Source of the DNA: a virus
Direction: 5' to 3' (one strand)
DNA: 28,558 bases
Virus record (IMG/VR): IMGVR_UViG_3300024432_000057
Span: 1-28,558 of that record
Part shown: positions 1-6,814 of the stretch, piece by piece
Numbering within the stretch: the stretch's first letter is position 1
How the letters are laid out: each line of letters starts with the position of its first letter
The notes under the pieces: model-generated
Databases searched by the model: none
The model's input: only the letters and a program-made list of their open reading frames with translations
Told to the model about the DNA's origin: nothing
Position numbers and translations under genes: made by a program

Positions 1-2
1 AT

Positions 3-326
3 ACCCCAAAGAGTACTACCAGAGATAAGAGGGATAAACCCTCTTCTTCAGTACAAGAAGTCTTTGAAGCTATGAGAGCCTACTTTGGATATCCGGATAA
101 GATAACTCAGGATCCAATCCCAAGTTATGGCAGGGAAGGGAAGGCGATTAAAACGCTATTAGACCGCGGCTTCTCGATTCCGGATATCTTAGAGTGCTGG
201 ATGGAGAAATGCAGGAAAGCGGACGGCTTCAAATCAATGACCTTCGTTAATGAGGATATAAAGGCTAAAGGCAGCGCGATTAATAAATATGCCGGCGGGA
301 AATACGGTCATATGGTACAGAGATGA
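3..326 (+). CDS. C-terminal part of a phage replication-type protein (cut by window edge)
   Basis: The reading frame is open from the left edge, so this is the last 107 codons of a longer gene; the ATG at 72 is internal. The tail contains a stretch like FGYPDKI..DPIPSYGREG followed by KTLLDRGFS and ILECWMEKC, with FVNEDI near the end. This pattern occurs at the C-terminus of phage replication-initiation or DnaD-like proteins, where it is usually preceded by a winged-helix DNA-binding domain. That N-terminal domain is outside the window, so the assignment is an inference. The stop overlaps the ATG of the next small ORF (ATGA), suggesting translational coupling. Confidence 0.55.
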   Translation, partial: TPKSTTRDKRDKPSSSVQEVFEAMRAYFGYPDKITQDPIPSYGREGKAIKTLLDRGFSIPDILECWMEKCRKADGFKSMTFVNEDIKAKGSAINKYAGGKYGHMVQR

Positions 327-499
327 CCTGGAAACCTAAGAGAGTAGGCTATGGTAACGAACCATCCTACTACCGGGAAGATAACGGGTGCCGATATTTT
401 GAGAGGTGCCTGCATTGCTATTTCCTTGAATGTCTGTATGTTCTAAGGAAGGGGGAACGGCAAGTGGCGATCAGGAAACGAAACGGAGGGGCAAAATGA
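323..499 (+). CDS. Small Cys-rich phage protein, 58 aa
   Basis: This short ORF starts at an ATGA overlap with the preceding stop and ends at a second ATGA overlap with the next gene, so it sits exactly between its neighbours. It encodes 58 residues with a compact cysteine cluster at about residues 23-36 (C-x5-C-x2-C-x4-C, within CRYFERCLHCYFLEC), followed by a basic tail. The spacing suits a small metal-binding knuckle. Similar short Cys-cluster proteins occur beside replication genes in other phages, but I know no function. The tight coupling on both sides is the main evidence that it is translated. Confidence 0.6.
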   Translation: MTWKPKRVGYGNEPSYYREDNGCRYFERCLHCYFLECLYVLRKGERQVAIRKRNGGAK

Positions 500-834
500 A
501 AGTATCAGAACTTATCAAGGTTGGGGATGAGATAAGGAACTGTGAGGATATACCTCTTTTGGTAACTTCGGCGGTGCCAGGGCGGTATGGATTGCTTGTT
601 AAAGGTAGGTTTGATGACGAGGATTTGTATGAAGCCTTTGCTCCTTATGAGTTAGCAGCTAGTCAGTGTATGGCAGATTGGCGTGGTTGGAGCAGTCGGG
701 CACATCTGGTACTCCCGAATCGAATGTGGTTGGGTACTGTAAGCCTATGGCGGAGTGACTCTAGAGACACCATCGAGGAATACGATGCCATGTGGGAAGA
801 GACACTGGAACTGATGAGTTCGGGGGCACAATGA
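496..834 (+). CDS. Hypothetical protein, 112 aa
   Basis: Function not recognised. I place the start at the ATG at 496 because GGAGGGG lies just upstream and it gives an ATGA overlap with the preceding small ORF. An in-frame ATG at 430 would overlap that ORF by 70 bases. The protein begins MKVSELIKVGDEIRNCEDIP, has a middle part rich in aromatic and acidic residues, and ends in an acidic helix (EEYDAMWEETLELM). No signal peptide or membrane segment is visible. Confidence 0.65.
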   Translation: MKVSELIKVGDEIRNCEDIPLLVTSAVPGRYGLLVKGRFDDEDLYEAFAPYELAASQCMADWRGWSSRAHLVLPNRMWLGTVSLWRSDSRDTIEEYDAMWEETLELMSSGAQ

Positions 835-905
835 GACGGCTATGGTTCCTATTTATCTGGACAGTTCTGGGTCCGTATAACAGGGGGGATTTCCCGAAGA
901 GGTGA
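831..905 (+). CDS. Possible 24-aa hydrophobic peptide
   Basis: A very short ORF starts at an ATGA overlap with the preceding gene and ends just before the resolvase start. It encodes a basic N-terminus, a short hydrophobic run (LWFLFIWTVLG) and a polar tail, so it could be a tiny membrane peptide. The evidence is only its exact fit between two genes. It may instead be a translated spacer that couples them. Confidence 0.35.
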   Translation: MRRLWFLFIWTVLGPYNRGDFPKR

Positions 906-910
906 GTGCG

Positions 911-1420
911 ATGAAGGTATTAGGTGTTGATCCCGGAAGTCGTGTCATCGGCTATGCGATATTAGATACTGGAGATGAATTACTCGGGTTCGGTGAGCAT
1001 AGCTTTCACAAGAAGGAATACCTAGATAGATTCATTACGCTTGAAGCTACGCTCGACTGGATATTTCAAGTTTACCCGAATATAGACGAAGTGGCCGTAG
1101 AACAGGCTGTGCGTTTCCGTGATAGAAAGATAGCAGAGCTTGAAGTTGCGGTCAGAATAATTAAAAAGTGGGCTCAGAGGCAGAAGAAGAGAATAGGCTT
1201 ATATTACCCGGCTACCTGGAAGGCCGGCGTAACCGGTAAATCCAAGGCCACTAAAGACAACGTGGCGAGGATTGTCTGCCTTCACTTTCCCCAGGTGCGG
1301 GAAGAAAGCGATCACGTCACCGATGCAATCGCCATCGGTATGTACCACCGGGCCAGAAGAAAGACAGATTTAATGGTAGAAGCTACCGCACAGGGTAAGG
1401 TGTGGGAAGGAGAAATATGA
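911..1420 (+). CDS. RuvC-like Holliday junction resolvase
   Basis: RuvC/RNase H-fold endonuclease of 169 aa. It begins with the family signature VLGVDPGS, giving the first catalytic Asp at residue 7. The second acidic residue is Glu64 in VAVEQAV, and the C-terminal cluster is SDHVTDAIAIG (D134, H135, D138). These match the metal-binding active site of RuvC-type resolvases, and the length is close to bacterial RuvC. The phage enzyme probably resolves branched DNA during replication or before packaging. AGAGGTG precedes the ATG at 911; a GTG at 902 is a possible alternative start. The stop overlaps the next ATG. Confidence 0.85.
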   Translation: MKVLGVDPGSRVIGYAILDTGDELLGFGEHSFHKKEYLDRFITLEATLDWIFQVYPNIDEVAVEQAVRFRDRKIAELEVAVRIIKKWAQRQKKRIGLYYPATWKAGVTGKSKATKDNVARIVCLHFPQVREESDHVTDAIAIGMYHRARRKTDLMVEATAQGKVWEGEI

Positions 1421-1794
1421 TCAGGCAGGAGCAGATAAGGGAAGGGATGGAGGCTACGATATGCACCTTTTGTGCAATAACTGATTGCAAACTAGAAGAG
1501 GTGTGTGGGAATTGTTCAAATTTAGCTGAGGGAATTATCAAGAAGCAGGACTCTCAAGGTGTAGTGATAAAGGTGGAGAGGGAGACGGATGAAGAGCTGA
1601 GAGAAAGGCATGCACTCGAGTATCGTCAGGGTAGCACTAATATGACGTATGCTACTTGGACTATCGCGCGAGATATGTTTCCTAGAGAACTTGCAGCAGT
1701 AGAGCCATTGATAGATACCAGAATAATAGCTGAATTAGAAAGTGGGGGAACTGCCGATATGACACCACCGTCGCTGAATGAAAGGGAGGAATGA
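1417..1794 (+). CDS. Hypothetical Cys-containing protein, 125 aa
   Basis: Function not recognised. I chose the ATG at 1417 because AAGGAG lies at suitable spacing and an ATGA overlap couples it to the resolvase stop. The N-terminal third holds four cysteines in two CxxC pairs (CTFC, then CGNC) with another two between them, suggesting a small zinc-binding unit. The rest is charged, with an acidic helix rich in E and R. It ends at the start of the putative small terminase. Confidence 0.6.
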   Translation: MIRQEQIREGMEATICTFCAITDCKLEEVCGNCSNLAEGIIKKQDSQGVVIKVERETDEELRERHALEYRQGSTNMTYATWTIARDMFPRELAAVEPLIDTRIIAELESGGTADMTPPSLNEREE

Positions 1795-2441
1795 TGCCCG
1801 ACCGTAGTGCTCAAGTTAGCAAGAGGCAGGAGAGAGAGAGGGTCAAGTCGCAGGCCCTGTTCCTTGCTTATAAGAATATGGGACCTGATCGAACGTTAGA
1901 GAAGTTACACGAAATGTGCCTCTATATTGGGCTGAAACTCGCCGTTAATACCATTAAGAGATATTCTGTTAAGTATGGGTGGCAGAGGCAAATACTCGAA
2001 TTACAGTCGAAGGAAGCCGAAGAAAGGGAAAGTGACGTAGCCCGGTTAGTAGACGATATGAACAAACAGGATGCCAGCTTAGCTCAGGGAATGAAAGGCC
2101 TTGTCGCAGCCGGCATTAACTTTAAGAGGGAACATATCAAGAAGAAGGCCGGTACTGACGTTCAGGTCTTGGAGATGGAATTCAAGGATATTACCAACCT
2201 TGCCAGGACCGCACAGCAGATTGAACGATTGGCAAGGGGGGAAGCCACGTCAAGGACCGAGGTGTGGACTTCAGTGGCCTCTACGGTGGTGAGGGAATTC
2301 GTCCTGATCTTTATGGCCGTGAATGACATAGAAGATAGAGACCAGAGGAAAGACGAGTTCGTCCGGCTGGGTGACGAAATGATGATGCGGTATTACTCTG
2401 AGGCTACCAAGAGAAGCCTGGAATATCATGGTAAGGATTAA
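1794..2441 (+). CDS. Probable small terminase subunit (TerS-like)
   Basis: A 215-aa, highly charged helical protein. The N-terminal 65 residues look like a helix-turn-helix DNA-binding domain: LAYKNMG...TLEKLHEMCLYIG, then TIKRYSVKYGWQRQI, a pattern common at the front of small terminases. The middle and C-terminal parts are predicted helical, suiting oligomerisation. The small subunit recognises phage DNA and hands it to the large subunit. The large terminase lies about 5 kb downstream, an unusual separation. Two adjacent ATGs (1791, 1794) follow GGGAGGA; 1794 has the better spacing. It could instead be another phage HTH protein. Confidence 0.55.
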   Translation: MPDRSAQVSKRQERERVKSQALFLAYKNMGPDRTLEKLHEMCLYIGLKLAVNTIKRYSVKYGWQRQILELQSKEAEERESDVARLVDDMNKQDASLAQGMKGLVAAGINFKREHIKKKAGTDVQVLEMEFKDITNLARTAQQIERLARGEATSRTEVWTSVASTVVREFVLIFMAVNDIEDRDQRKDEFVRLGDEMMMRYYSEATKRSLEYHGKD

Positions 2442-2604
2442 TCGCTTTCAAGAGTGGTTTGCCTTATGGCAATACTGCCGGGAAAACAGGGAAGAATTAG
2501 AACGTAGAGGCATTATGATTGCCCTGGTGTATGCTTTACAGAGACATTGGGCAAAAGTCATAGAAACTGAGCCTCTCAGGTCAATGAGGAGACTAGCAAA
2601 ATAA
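2428..2604 (+). CDS. Hypothetical small basic protein, 58 aa
   Basis: This ORF overlaps the end of the preceding gene by 14 bases and fills the gap to the next one. It encodes 58 residues rich in Arg, Trp and Glu (RFQEWFALWQYCRENREELERR), predicted mostly helical. The ribosome binding site is weak. The coding look of the sequence and the compact layout support it, but I do not recognise a family. Confidence 0.5.
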   Translation: MVRINRFQEWFALWQYCRENREELERRGIMIALVYALQRHWAKVIETEPLRSMRRLAK

Positions 2605-2632
2605 GAAAGTAGTGTTATAAGAGGTAGGTAAA

Positions 2633-2815
2633 ATGAAAGATATGCTGATAATCAAAGCGACCCAACTGGGTGACAAATTTCCAAGTTATGAAGTGATCTA
2701 CAATGCTGATTTCAGGCCGTTGGTTGATGGAGTAGGCGTTTGCCTTGATGAGCGCCGGTTGTTTGAGACCTGGCTTCATACTGCGTCGTATATCGTGAAC
2801 GGCAAAATCAGTTAA
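2633..2815 (+). CDS. Hypothetical protein, 60 aa
   Basis: Small ORF with a good ribosome binding site (AAGAGGTAGG) before the ATG. The product starts MKDMLIIKATQLGDKFPSYE and has an alternating hydrophobic pattern consistent with a small beta-sheet domain. I do not recognise it. It is the last gene before a long structured non-coding leader. Confidence 0.6.
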   Translation: MKDMLIIKATQLGDKFPSYEVIYNADFRPLVDGVGVCLDERRLFETWLHTASYIVNGKIS

Positions 2816-2826
2816 TCAACAAAGGC

Positions 2827-2855
2827 TTGACAGTGGCTATGTGGTGTGGTAGCAT
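2827..2855 (+). promoter_or_regulatory. Sigma70-type promoter
   Basis: TTGACA at 2827-2832 is a perfect -35 match. After 17 bases comes TAGCAT at 2850-2855 (4 of 6 to TATAAT). The expected start site is near 2862, so the transcript would begin just before the structured region. Confidence 0.65.
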
Positions 2856-2861
2856 TTTAAC

Positions 2862-3085
2862 AATAGGATGAATTTGGGGGTGAGACCCGATGTGCGAGAT
2901 CGTCTTAGTGGTGTGGAACGCCCGCACAGGTGGCACACCAGCCCCCAATTTATCGAATAGTCAGCTACCAGTGTCGAGTCTGGACAAAAGACTATGTAAT
3001 ACTAGCTGGCTCCGGTAAGGGTGGGGTTGTGTGATGCTCAACTGATGAGAGGTTAAAAGAAACCAATCCCACCCAGAGCCGAGAA
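2862..3085 (+). ncRNA. Structured 5' leader RNA candidate upstream of accessory operon
   Basis: This is the longest gene-free part of the left arm and is rich in long complementary segments. Stem 1 pairs 2871-2880 with 2942-2951 (9 of 10 pairs) and encloses stem 2, 2909-2915 with 2934-2940. Stem 3 pairs 2959-2967 with 3003-3011 (9 pairs, one G-U) and encloses 2977-2981 with 2989-2993. Stem 5 pairs 3019-3029 with 3064-3074 (11 pairs, one G-U). A further stem, 3008-3012 with 3076-3080, shares bases with stem 3, so the two exclude each other. The ribosome binding site of the next gene follows immediately. Possible roles are a regulatory leader or an independent small RNA; I do not recognise a named class. 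Confidence 0.55.
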
Positions 3086-3097
3086 AGGAGAATAAAG

Positions 3098-3421
3098 ATG
3101 GAACCAACAGAAGCACAGATTAAAGAGTTCTGGGAGAAGATAGGATTACCTTATTCTGGCTATGGCAATGCTGAGAGAGAAAAAGCCAAGAGCCTGCCCC
3201 CGATAGACCTCAACAACCTCTTTAAGTATGCTGTGCCACTATTACGAAACTTATCAGAAGATAACACGCTTCAAGACATTGAGTTCCATTGGCAGGGTAT
3301 TAATATTAGTAACCTAGTCGAATGTAATTTGGTATTTGATGAAGCACAGTTTGATGGTACAGATAAAGACCCTGCTCTTGCTCTATTCTGGGCAATCTGG
3401 GAAGTATTGAAGGAGGCATAA
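3098..3421 (+). CDS. Phage hypothetical protein with ABA-sandwich-like features, 107 aa
   Basis: First gene after the structured leader, with AAAGGAG at good spacing. The protein begins MEPTEAQIKEFWEKIG and contains PPIDLNNLFKYAVPLL, a motif I recognise from a widespread group of uncharacterised phage proteins. The C-terminal half ends DPALALFWAIWEVLKEA, which resembles the end of phage ABA-sandwich domain proteins. No biochemical role is known to me. It probably starts the accessory operon. Confidence 0.65.
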   Translation: MEPTEAQIKEFWEKIGLPYSGYGNAEREKAKSLPPIDLNNLFKYAVPLLRNLSEDNTLQDIEFHWQGINISNLVECNLVFDEAQFDGTDKDPALALFWAIWEVLKEA

Positions 3422-3691
3422 ATGACATTAAGGGAAGAGATAGCAAAATATCAAATGGAGTTGTATTGCTTCAGTAAGGGATGGGAAGTGGATGATTGGT
3501 ATGACCTACCCGATGAAGTTCACGAAAAATATAGAAGTGAGGCTGACCAAATCCTCGCCAAAGTAAAAGAGCATCTGGAGAAAGTGGAAAAACCAGTAGC
3601 TTATTATCCCGATGATGGGATTGCCTTCTCGGCATATAGGAACGGCTATCAAGCCCAACTTGAAGCCATAATCAAATCACTAGAGGAGTAA
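3422..3691 (+). CDS. Hypothetical protein, 89 aa
   Basis: Starts immediately after the preceding stop and has AAGGAGG at the end of the previous gene as its ribosome binding site. The product is acidic and mostly helical (REEIAKYQMELYCFSKGW, later DQILAKVKEHLEKVEK), with a C-terminal helix LEAIIKSLEE. I do not recognise a family. Its position in a run of short accessory genes suggests a host-takeover or regulatory role, but that is only inference. Confidence 0.65.
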   Translation: MTLREEIAKYQMELYCFSKGWEVDDWYDLPDEVHEKYRSEADQILAKVKEHLEKVEKPVAYYPDDGIAFSAYRNGYQAQLEAIIKSLEE

Positions 3692-3693
3692 GA

Positions 3694-3951
3694 ATGGCAA
3701 AGATAACTGAAACCACCGATGAGAAAACTGGTATAACAACTCTAAAGAGACGATATTCTACCACAGTATTTGCACCATTTAAGGTTGATGTTCCTTATCG
3801 ATTCGACAAAAGATTAATAGCAGAGATAAGTGAAGGTACGATTGTAGGCTTCAGTGCCTTGGCTGATTTCTGTGGTGCAACGCCTGATGACATAGAAAGA
3901 GCAATTAAGTTTCTACAAAAGGTGATTGATGTTATGAGGGAGAATAAATAA
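3694..3951 (+). CDS. Hypothetical protein, 85 aa
   Basis: Good ribosome binding site (GAGGAG) and a two-base gap to the preceding gene. The product has a basic N-terminal half with beta-like segments (TTVFAPFKVDVPYRFDK) and a C-terminal helix (DDIERAIKFLQKVIDVM). It overlaps the next ATG by one base. No family recognised. Confidence 0.6.
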   Translation: MAKITETTDEKTGITTLKRRYSTTVFAPFKVDVPYRFDKRLIAEISEGTIVGFSALADFCGATPDDIERAIKFLQKVIDVMRENK

Positions 3952-4439
3952 TGGCAGAAGATAAAGCAGCAAGCCAGTTCTATTGTTTTAAGTGCAAGAG
4001 GACATTCCCGCTTGAAAAAGAAGAGGGGAAAATAACTTATGCTGATGGTATCTGTGGTGATTGCCTAGTAGAAGATGATGTTAGGCTGACACGGGAGGAA
4101 TACATAAAGGCGTTCACTGATAGGGGCATACCAGAGGTCTGTGCAGTTTACGATGAAGATACGATAGCTGCCCTCGATGAACAGATAGACAAGATGCTAA
4201 GGCTCGGTTATATCAAGCCCACTGAGGCACCAGCTTTATTGAGTGAGGATAACATGACTATAGACGAAGCTATCGAAATTCTAACACCCTTGACTGATGC
4301 AGACACAACACCATTAACTTACGGTGAAACGGAATCCATCAAGCTAGGCATCGCAGCCCTGAAACTGGTAAGAAATAACGATGATGCGCCTTTGCTACCA
4401 GGGGAAACAGTACCAAATGAGACTTTAGATCGGGATTAG
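3951..4439 (+). CDS. Zinc-ribbon protein of unknown function, 162 aa
   Basis: The N-terminal 40 residues hold two CxxC pairs (FKCK is preceded by C, giving CFKC; then CGDC) separated by about 20 residues, a zinc-ribbon arrangement. An acidic helical middle follows (DEDTIAALDEQIDKMLRLGY), then a second helical part (IDEAIEILTPL, ESIKLGIAALKLV). No catalytic motif is visible. The start overlaps the previous stop by one base. It could be a small regulator or adaptor; the function is unknown. Confidence 0.65.
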   Translation: MAEDKAASQFYCFKCKRTFPLEKEEGKITYADGICGDCLVEDDVRLTREEYIKAFTDRGIPEVCAVYDEDTIAALDEQIDKMLRLGYIKPTEAPALLSEDNMTIDEAIEILTPLTDADTTPLTYGETESIKLGIAALKLVRNNDDAPLLPGETVPNETLDRD

Positions 4440-4455
4440 ATTGGAGGGTTTAAGG

Positions 4456-4743
4456 ATGAAATTCAGAAAGAAACCAATAGTGGTAGAGGCGGAGCAATTC
4501 CGCAAAGACAAAATACCTTACCCAGAGGGTGTCTATATCGGCAGTTCTTACTGCACTACGCAAGATGGGGGTGAGTGGTGTGAGCTACACAAGGCTTATC
4601 ACATTTACCCTATATATTGCATTAAGACGCTCGAAGGAGAGCACGTTGTCTCCCATCTAGACTGGATTATTACGGGGGTTCAAGGTGAGAAATACCCTTG
4701 TAAACCAGACATATTTGAACAGACCTATGAGCAAGTAGCCTGA
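4456..4743 (+). CDS. PGDYG-type phage protein, 95 aa
   Basis: I place the start at the ATG at 4456, eight bases after GGAGG. An in-frame TTG at 4441 lies before this site and is unlikely. The protein begins MKFRKKPIVVEAEQF, the hallmark opening of a small protein family found in many phages. In the middle it has SHLDWIITGVQGEKYPCKPDIF, which matches the conserved C-terminal block in which other members carry a PGDYG-like or GEKYPCKPDIF-like element. The biochemical role of the family is not established. Confidence 0.75.
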   Translation: MKFRKKPIVVEAEQFRKDKIPYPEGVYIGSSYCTTQDGGEWCELHKAYHIYPIYCIKTLEGEHVVSHLDWIITGVQGEKYPCKPDIFEQTYEQVA

Positions 4744-4765
4744 ATCTACCGTTTAGAGGGGGATT

Positions 4766-5305
4766 ATGAAACCTATTATATTCTCAACTGATATGATAAG
4801 AGCTATCTTGGATGGCAAAAAGACTATGACCAGAAGGATTATTAAGCCACAGCCAGAACAATCCCCTAATGCTGAGTGTGATATTAAATGGGGATTCCAG
4901 TATTACAACAAAGCACACTTAGAAGACGTGATCTCACGCTGTCCCTTTGGTCAAGTAGGTGACAGGCTGTGGGTAAGAGAGACATTTTCATTAAGAAACG
5001 ACGGCCAACAAGTGATGCACAAAGAAGGGTACTTAGAAATCATAAAAGCCCTAGAAATACCAGACCTCAATATTAAGTGGAAACCCTCAATCCATATGCC
5101 ACGCTGGGCATCCAGAATAACCCTAGAGATTACAGAAGTCAGGGTTGGGAGGCAATTAGATATCACACTCCAAGATGCTATTGCCGAGGGCTTCGGAGGT
5201 GAAAGGGAATTCAACGAGACATTCCTTCGGCTCAATCCGAATCTAAGGGAAGAGAATCCTTGGGTCTGGGTAATTAGTTTTAAGCAGCTACCCAATGGAA
5301 CTTAA
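4766..5305 (+). CDS. ASCH/PUA-like phage protein, 179 aa
   Basis: Begins MKPIIFSTDMIRAILDGKKT, followed by MTRRIIKPQP. Later it has GDRLWVRETF, then PSIHMPRWASRITLEITEVR and an AIAEGF element. This order of motifs is typical of phage proteins with an ASCH domain, a PUA-related beta-barrel linked to RNA or modified-nucleotide binding. The length (179 aa) is usual for the group. GAGGGGG precedes the ATG. The cellular role is not known, though it lies close to the base-modification genes. Confidence 0.8.
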   Translation: MKPIIFSTDMIRAILDGKKTMTRRIIKPQPEQSPNAECDIKWGFQYYNKAHLEDVISRCPFGQVGDRLWVRETFSLRNDGQQVMHKEGYLEIIKALEIPDLNIKWKPSIHMPRWASRITLEITEVRVGRQLDITLQDAIAEGFGGEREFNETFLRLNPNLREENPWVWVISFKQLPNGT

Positions 5306-5468
5306 TATAGTGGCAGTTGGGATGACAATCGAACACGATGGGGAAACTATGCTATTTCTCGGGGAAGATTTGCCCCCTGATTGCGTAGTGGTTTTTATGG
5401 ACAAAGACTCCTGGGAGATATTAAAGAAGCAGCTACCCAGTAAAGAGAGTGAAGCCGATGAAGGATAA
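5295..5468 (+). CDS. Hypothetical small acidic protein, 57 aa
   Basis: This ORF overlaps the end of the ASCH-like gene by 11 bases and runs to three bases before the transporter start. It encodes 57 residues with an alternating hydrophobic pattern (ELNIVAVGMTIEHDGETMLF) and an acidic tail. The ATG at 5322 is an alternative start. It fills the gap exactly, which supports it, but no family is recognised. Confidence 0.5.
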   Translation: MELNIVAVGMTIEHDGETMLFLGEDLPPDCVVVFMDKDSWEILKKQLPSKESEADEG

Positions 5469-5471
5469 GGG

Positions 5472-5966
5472 ATGAAGCAGATATTTATAATTTTAATGTA
5501 TCTAAGTGCAGTGGTAATTGCCAATTTGACTGTAGCACATTTTGGCACTATGGCAGTTCTGCCTGTGGCATTCGTTCTTATCGGGTTCGATCTAACGGCA
5601 AGGGATTACTTGCATGAGGTATGGCAAGGCAAGCTATGGTTAAGGATGTTCCTTTTAATTGGCTCTGGGTCGCTGCTATCTTGGGTCTTAAATAGAGATG
5701 CTGGGCAGGTCGCTCTCGCATCATTTCTAGCCTTTGCTGGCGCCGGCCTTGTAGACACAATTATATATAGCATATTACATAAAAGGCTCTTTCTTATCAG
5801 AGTGAATGGTAGCAATTTATTCAGCTCTTTTACCGACTCCGCTTTATTTTTAACTATAGCGTTTAACTCATTTATGCCGTTCCTAATTATGCAACAGTTT
5901 GCTGTTAAGGTGGGAGGAGGGTTCCTATGGTCGCTGGCGCTAAGTAAATTCAGAGAACGCAAATGA
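5472..5966 (+). CDS. VUT/YhhQ-family membrane transporter (probable queuosine-precursor type)
   Basis: A 164-aa integral membrane protein with four to five hydrophobic segments at about 2-21, 28-40, 57-74, 79-98 and 122-142. Family motifs are visible: ANLTVAHFG near residue 17, LIGFDLTARDYLHE at 36-49, SWVLN, then DTIIYSILHKR and RVNGSN, and DSALFLTIAF at 122-131. These match the VUT group, whose member YhhQ imports the 7-deazaguanine precursor preQ0. It lies next to a DpdA-like gene, with the stop overlapping that start, which suggests it supplies the base for DNA modification. Substrate specificity is inferred from family and context. Confidence 0.8.
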   Translation: MKQIFIILMYLSAVVIANLTVAHFGTMAVLPVAFVLIGFDLTARDYLHEVWQGKLWLRMFLLIGSGSLLSWVLNRDAGQVALASFLAFAGAGLVDTIIYSILHKRLFLIRVNGSNLFSSFTDSALFLTIAFNSFMPFLIMQQFAVKVGGGFLWSLALSKFRERK

Positions 5967-6751
5967 AAGTGTACTGGGGAATGACAGCCACTAGAAGTTA
6001 TATAAGAACTATTCCGGCGGATGAATCAGTGATGATTTCTGCAGGTAGCCTTTGGAATGATAAAAGAAAGTCGCCCGGGTTTATCGACAAACGCTACTGG
6101 ATATGGCCAGATTTCGCCTTAGACTCCGGTGGCTTTGTAGCTTTGAATAAATGGGGCGATTATCCATTTACCGCCGAAGATTATTTGAATTTAATAGACC
6201 ATATGCAACCATCGTGGGCTGCCTCTATGGACTACCCGTGTGAGCCTGATATTGCGAAAGGAACTAAATTATCTGTTAATGAAAGGATTATGGCGACAGT
6301 TGAATATGCTGTTTATTTATCGAGGCGTAACGAGAAGATAATACCTGTCTTGCAAGGCTACACACCTGATGAGTATGAGCAATGCTATAGGCTTTTGTCA
6401 TCCAAAATGAGGGTGACAAGGCTCGCTCTTGGGTCAGTCTGCAAAAGGCAATCAACCAGGGAGATAGCTGACCTGTGTTGGGAACTAACGCAATTTTTAC
6501 CAGCAGTACCAATTCATGGTTTTGGCGTTAAACTCAGAGCTCTAGCTTTCCCCGAAACGTGGGCATTGTTCTCAAGCATAGACACTAATGCTTGGGAGTT
6601 CTATCACCGGACTAAGTATTGGCCTAAAAACAGGGATTATGGGAGACGATTCACTGATGCAGAGGTATTTCGTGAATATCGTGAGAAGATCGAATCACTT
6701 GTCAACAAACCCAGGCAGTTAATGTTGAAGCCAATAGATGAAGCAGGATAA
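5963..6751 (+). CDS. dpdA: DpdA-like DNA guanine transglycosylase (7-deazaguanine insertion)
   Basis: A 262-aa member of the tRNA-guanine transglycosylase superfamily. It shows DSGGF at 54-58, the substrate-pocket motif; a MDYPCEPDI segment at 89-97; IPVLQGYTPDEY at 127-138; LALGSVCKRQ at 154-163; HGFGVK at 185-190; and SSIDTNAW at 204-211, whose Asp207 is the likely nucleophile. The CxCxxC zinc site of tRNA enzymes is absent and the protein is short, both typical of phage DpdA. These enzymes swap guanine in DNA for preQ0 or derivatives, protecting against restriction. The gene is coupled to the transporter by an ATGA overlap. No FolE, QueD, QueE or QueC gene is seen here. Confidence 0.8.
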   Translation: MKVYWGMTATRSYIRTIPADESVMISAGSLWNDKRKSPGFIDKRYWIWPDFALDSGGFVALNKWGDYPFTAEDYLNLIDHMQPSWAASMDYPCEPDIAKGTKLSVNERIMATVEYAVYLSRRNEKIIPVLQGYTPDEYEQCYRLLSSKMRVTRLALGSVCKRQSTREIADLCWELTQFLPAVPIHGFGVKLRALAFPETWALFSSIDTNAWEFYHRTKYWPKNRDYGRRFTDAEVFREYREKIESLVNKPRQLMLKPIDEAG

Positions 6752-6757
6752 GGGATA

Positions 6758-6814
6758 ATGAAGAAGTATCAGATAGATGCTGAGGGATGGATAGGATGGC
6801 ACCGAGTAGTTTAA
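6758..6814 (+). CDS. Possible 18-aa peptide (leader or gene remnant)
   Basis: A short ORF begins MKKYQIDAEG six bases after the DpdA stop, with AAGGG just upstream. It overlaps the start of the next gene in another frame. Seventeen bases at its start (6759-6775) recur exactly at 12282-12298. It may be a genuine small peptide, a translation-coupling leader or the relic of a duplicated gene start. Confidence 0.3.
   Translation: MKKYQIDAEGWIGWHRVV

Noticed and set aside
430-495. Upstream start of gene 496
   Set aside because: It would overlap the small coupled ORF at 323-499, and the start at 496 has the ribosome binding site.
2868-2960. 30-aa ORF in the structured leader
   Set aside because: Weak ribosome binding site and complete overlap with stems 1 and 2; the pairing explains the sequence better.
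3040-3064. Hammerhead ribozyme-like CTGATGA ... GAAA
   Set aside because: The bases between the two motifs do not form the required stem II and no cleavage site with flanking stems is found.
2862-3085. Group I intron (AAGACTA-like P7 element)
   Set aside because: The partner P7 strand, core motifs and flanking exons are missing.
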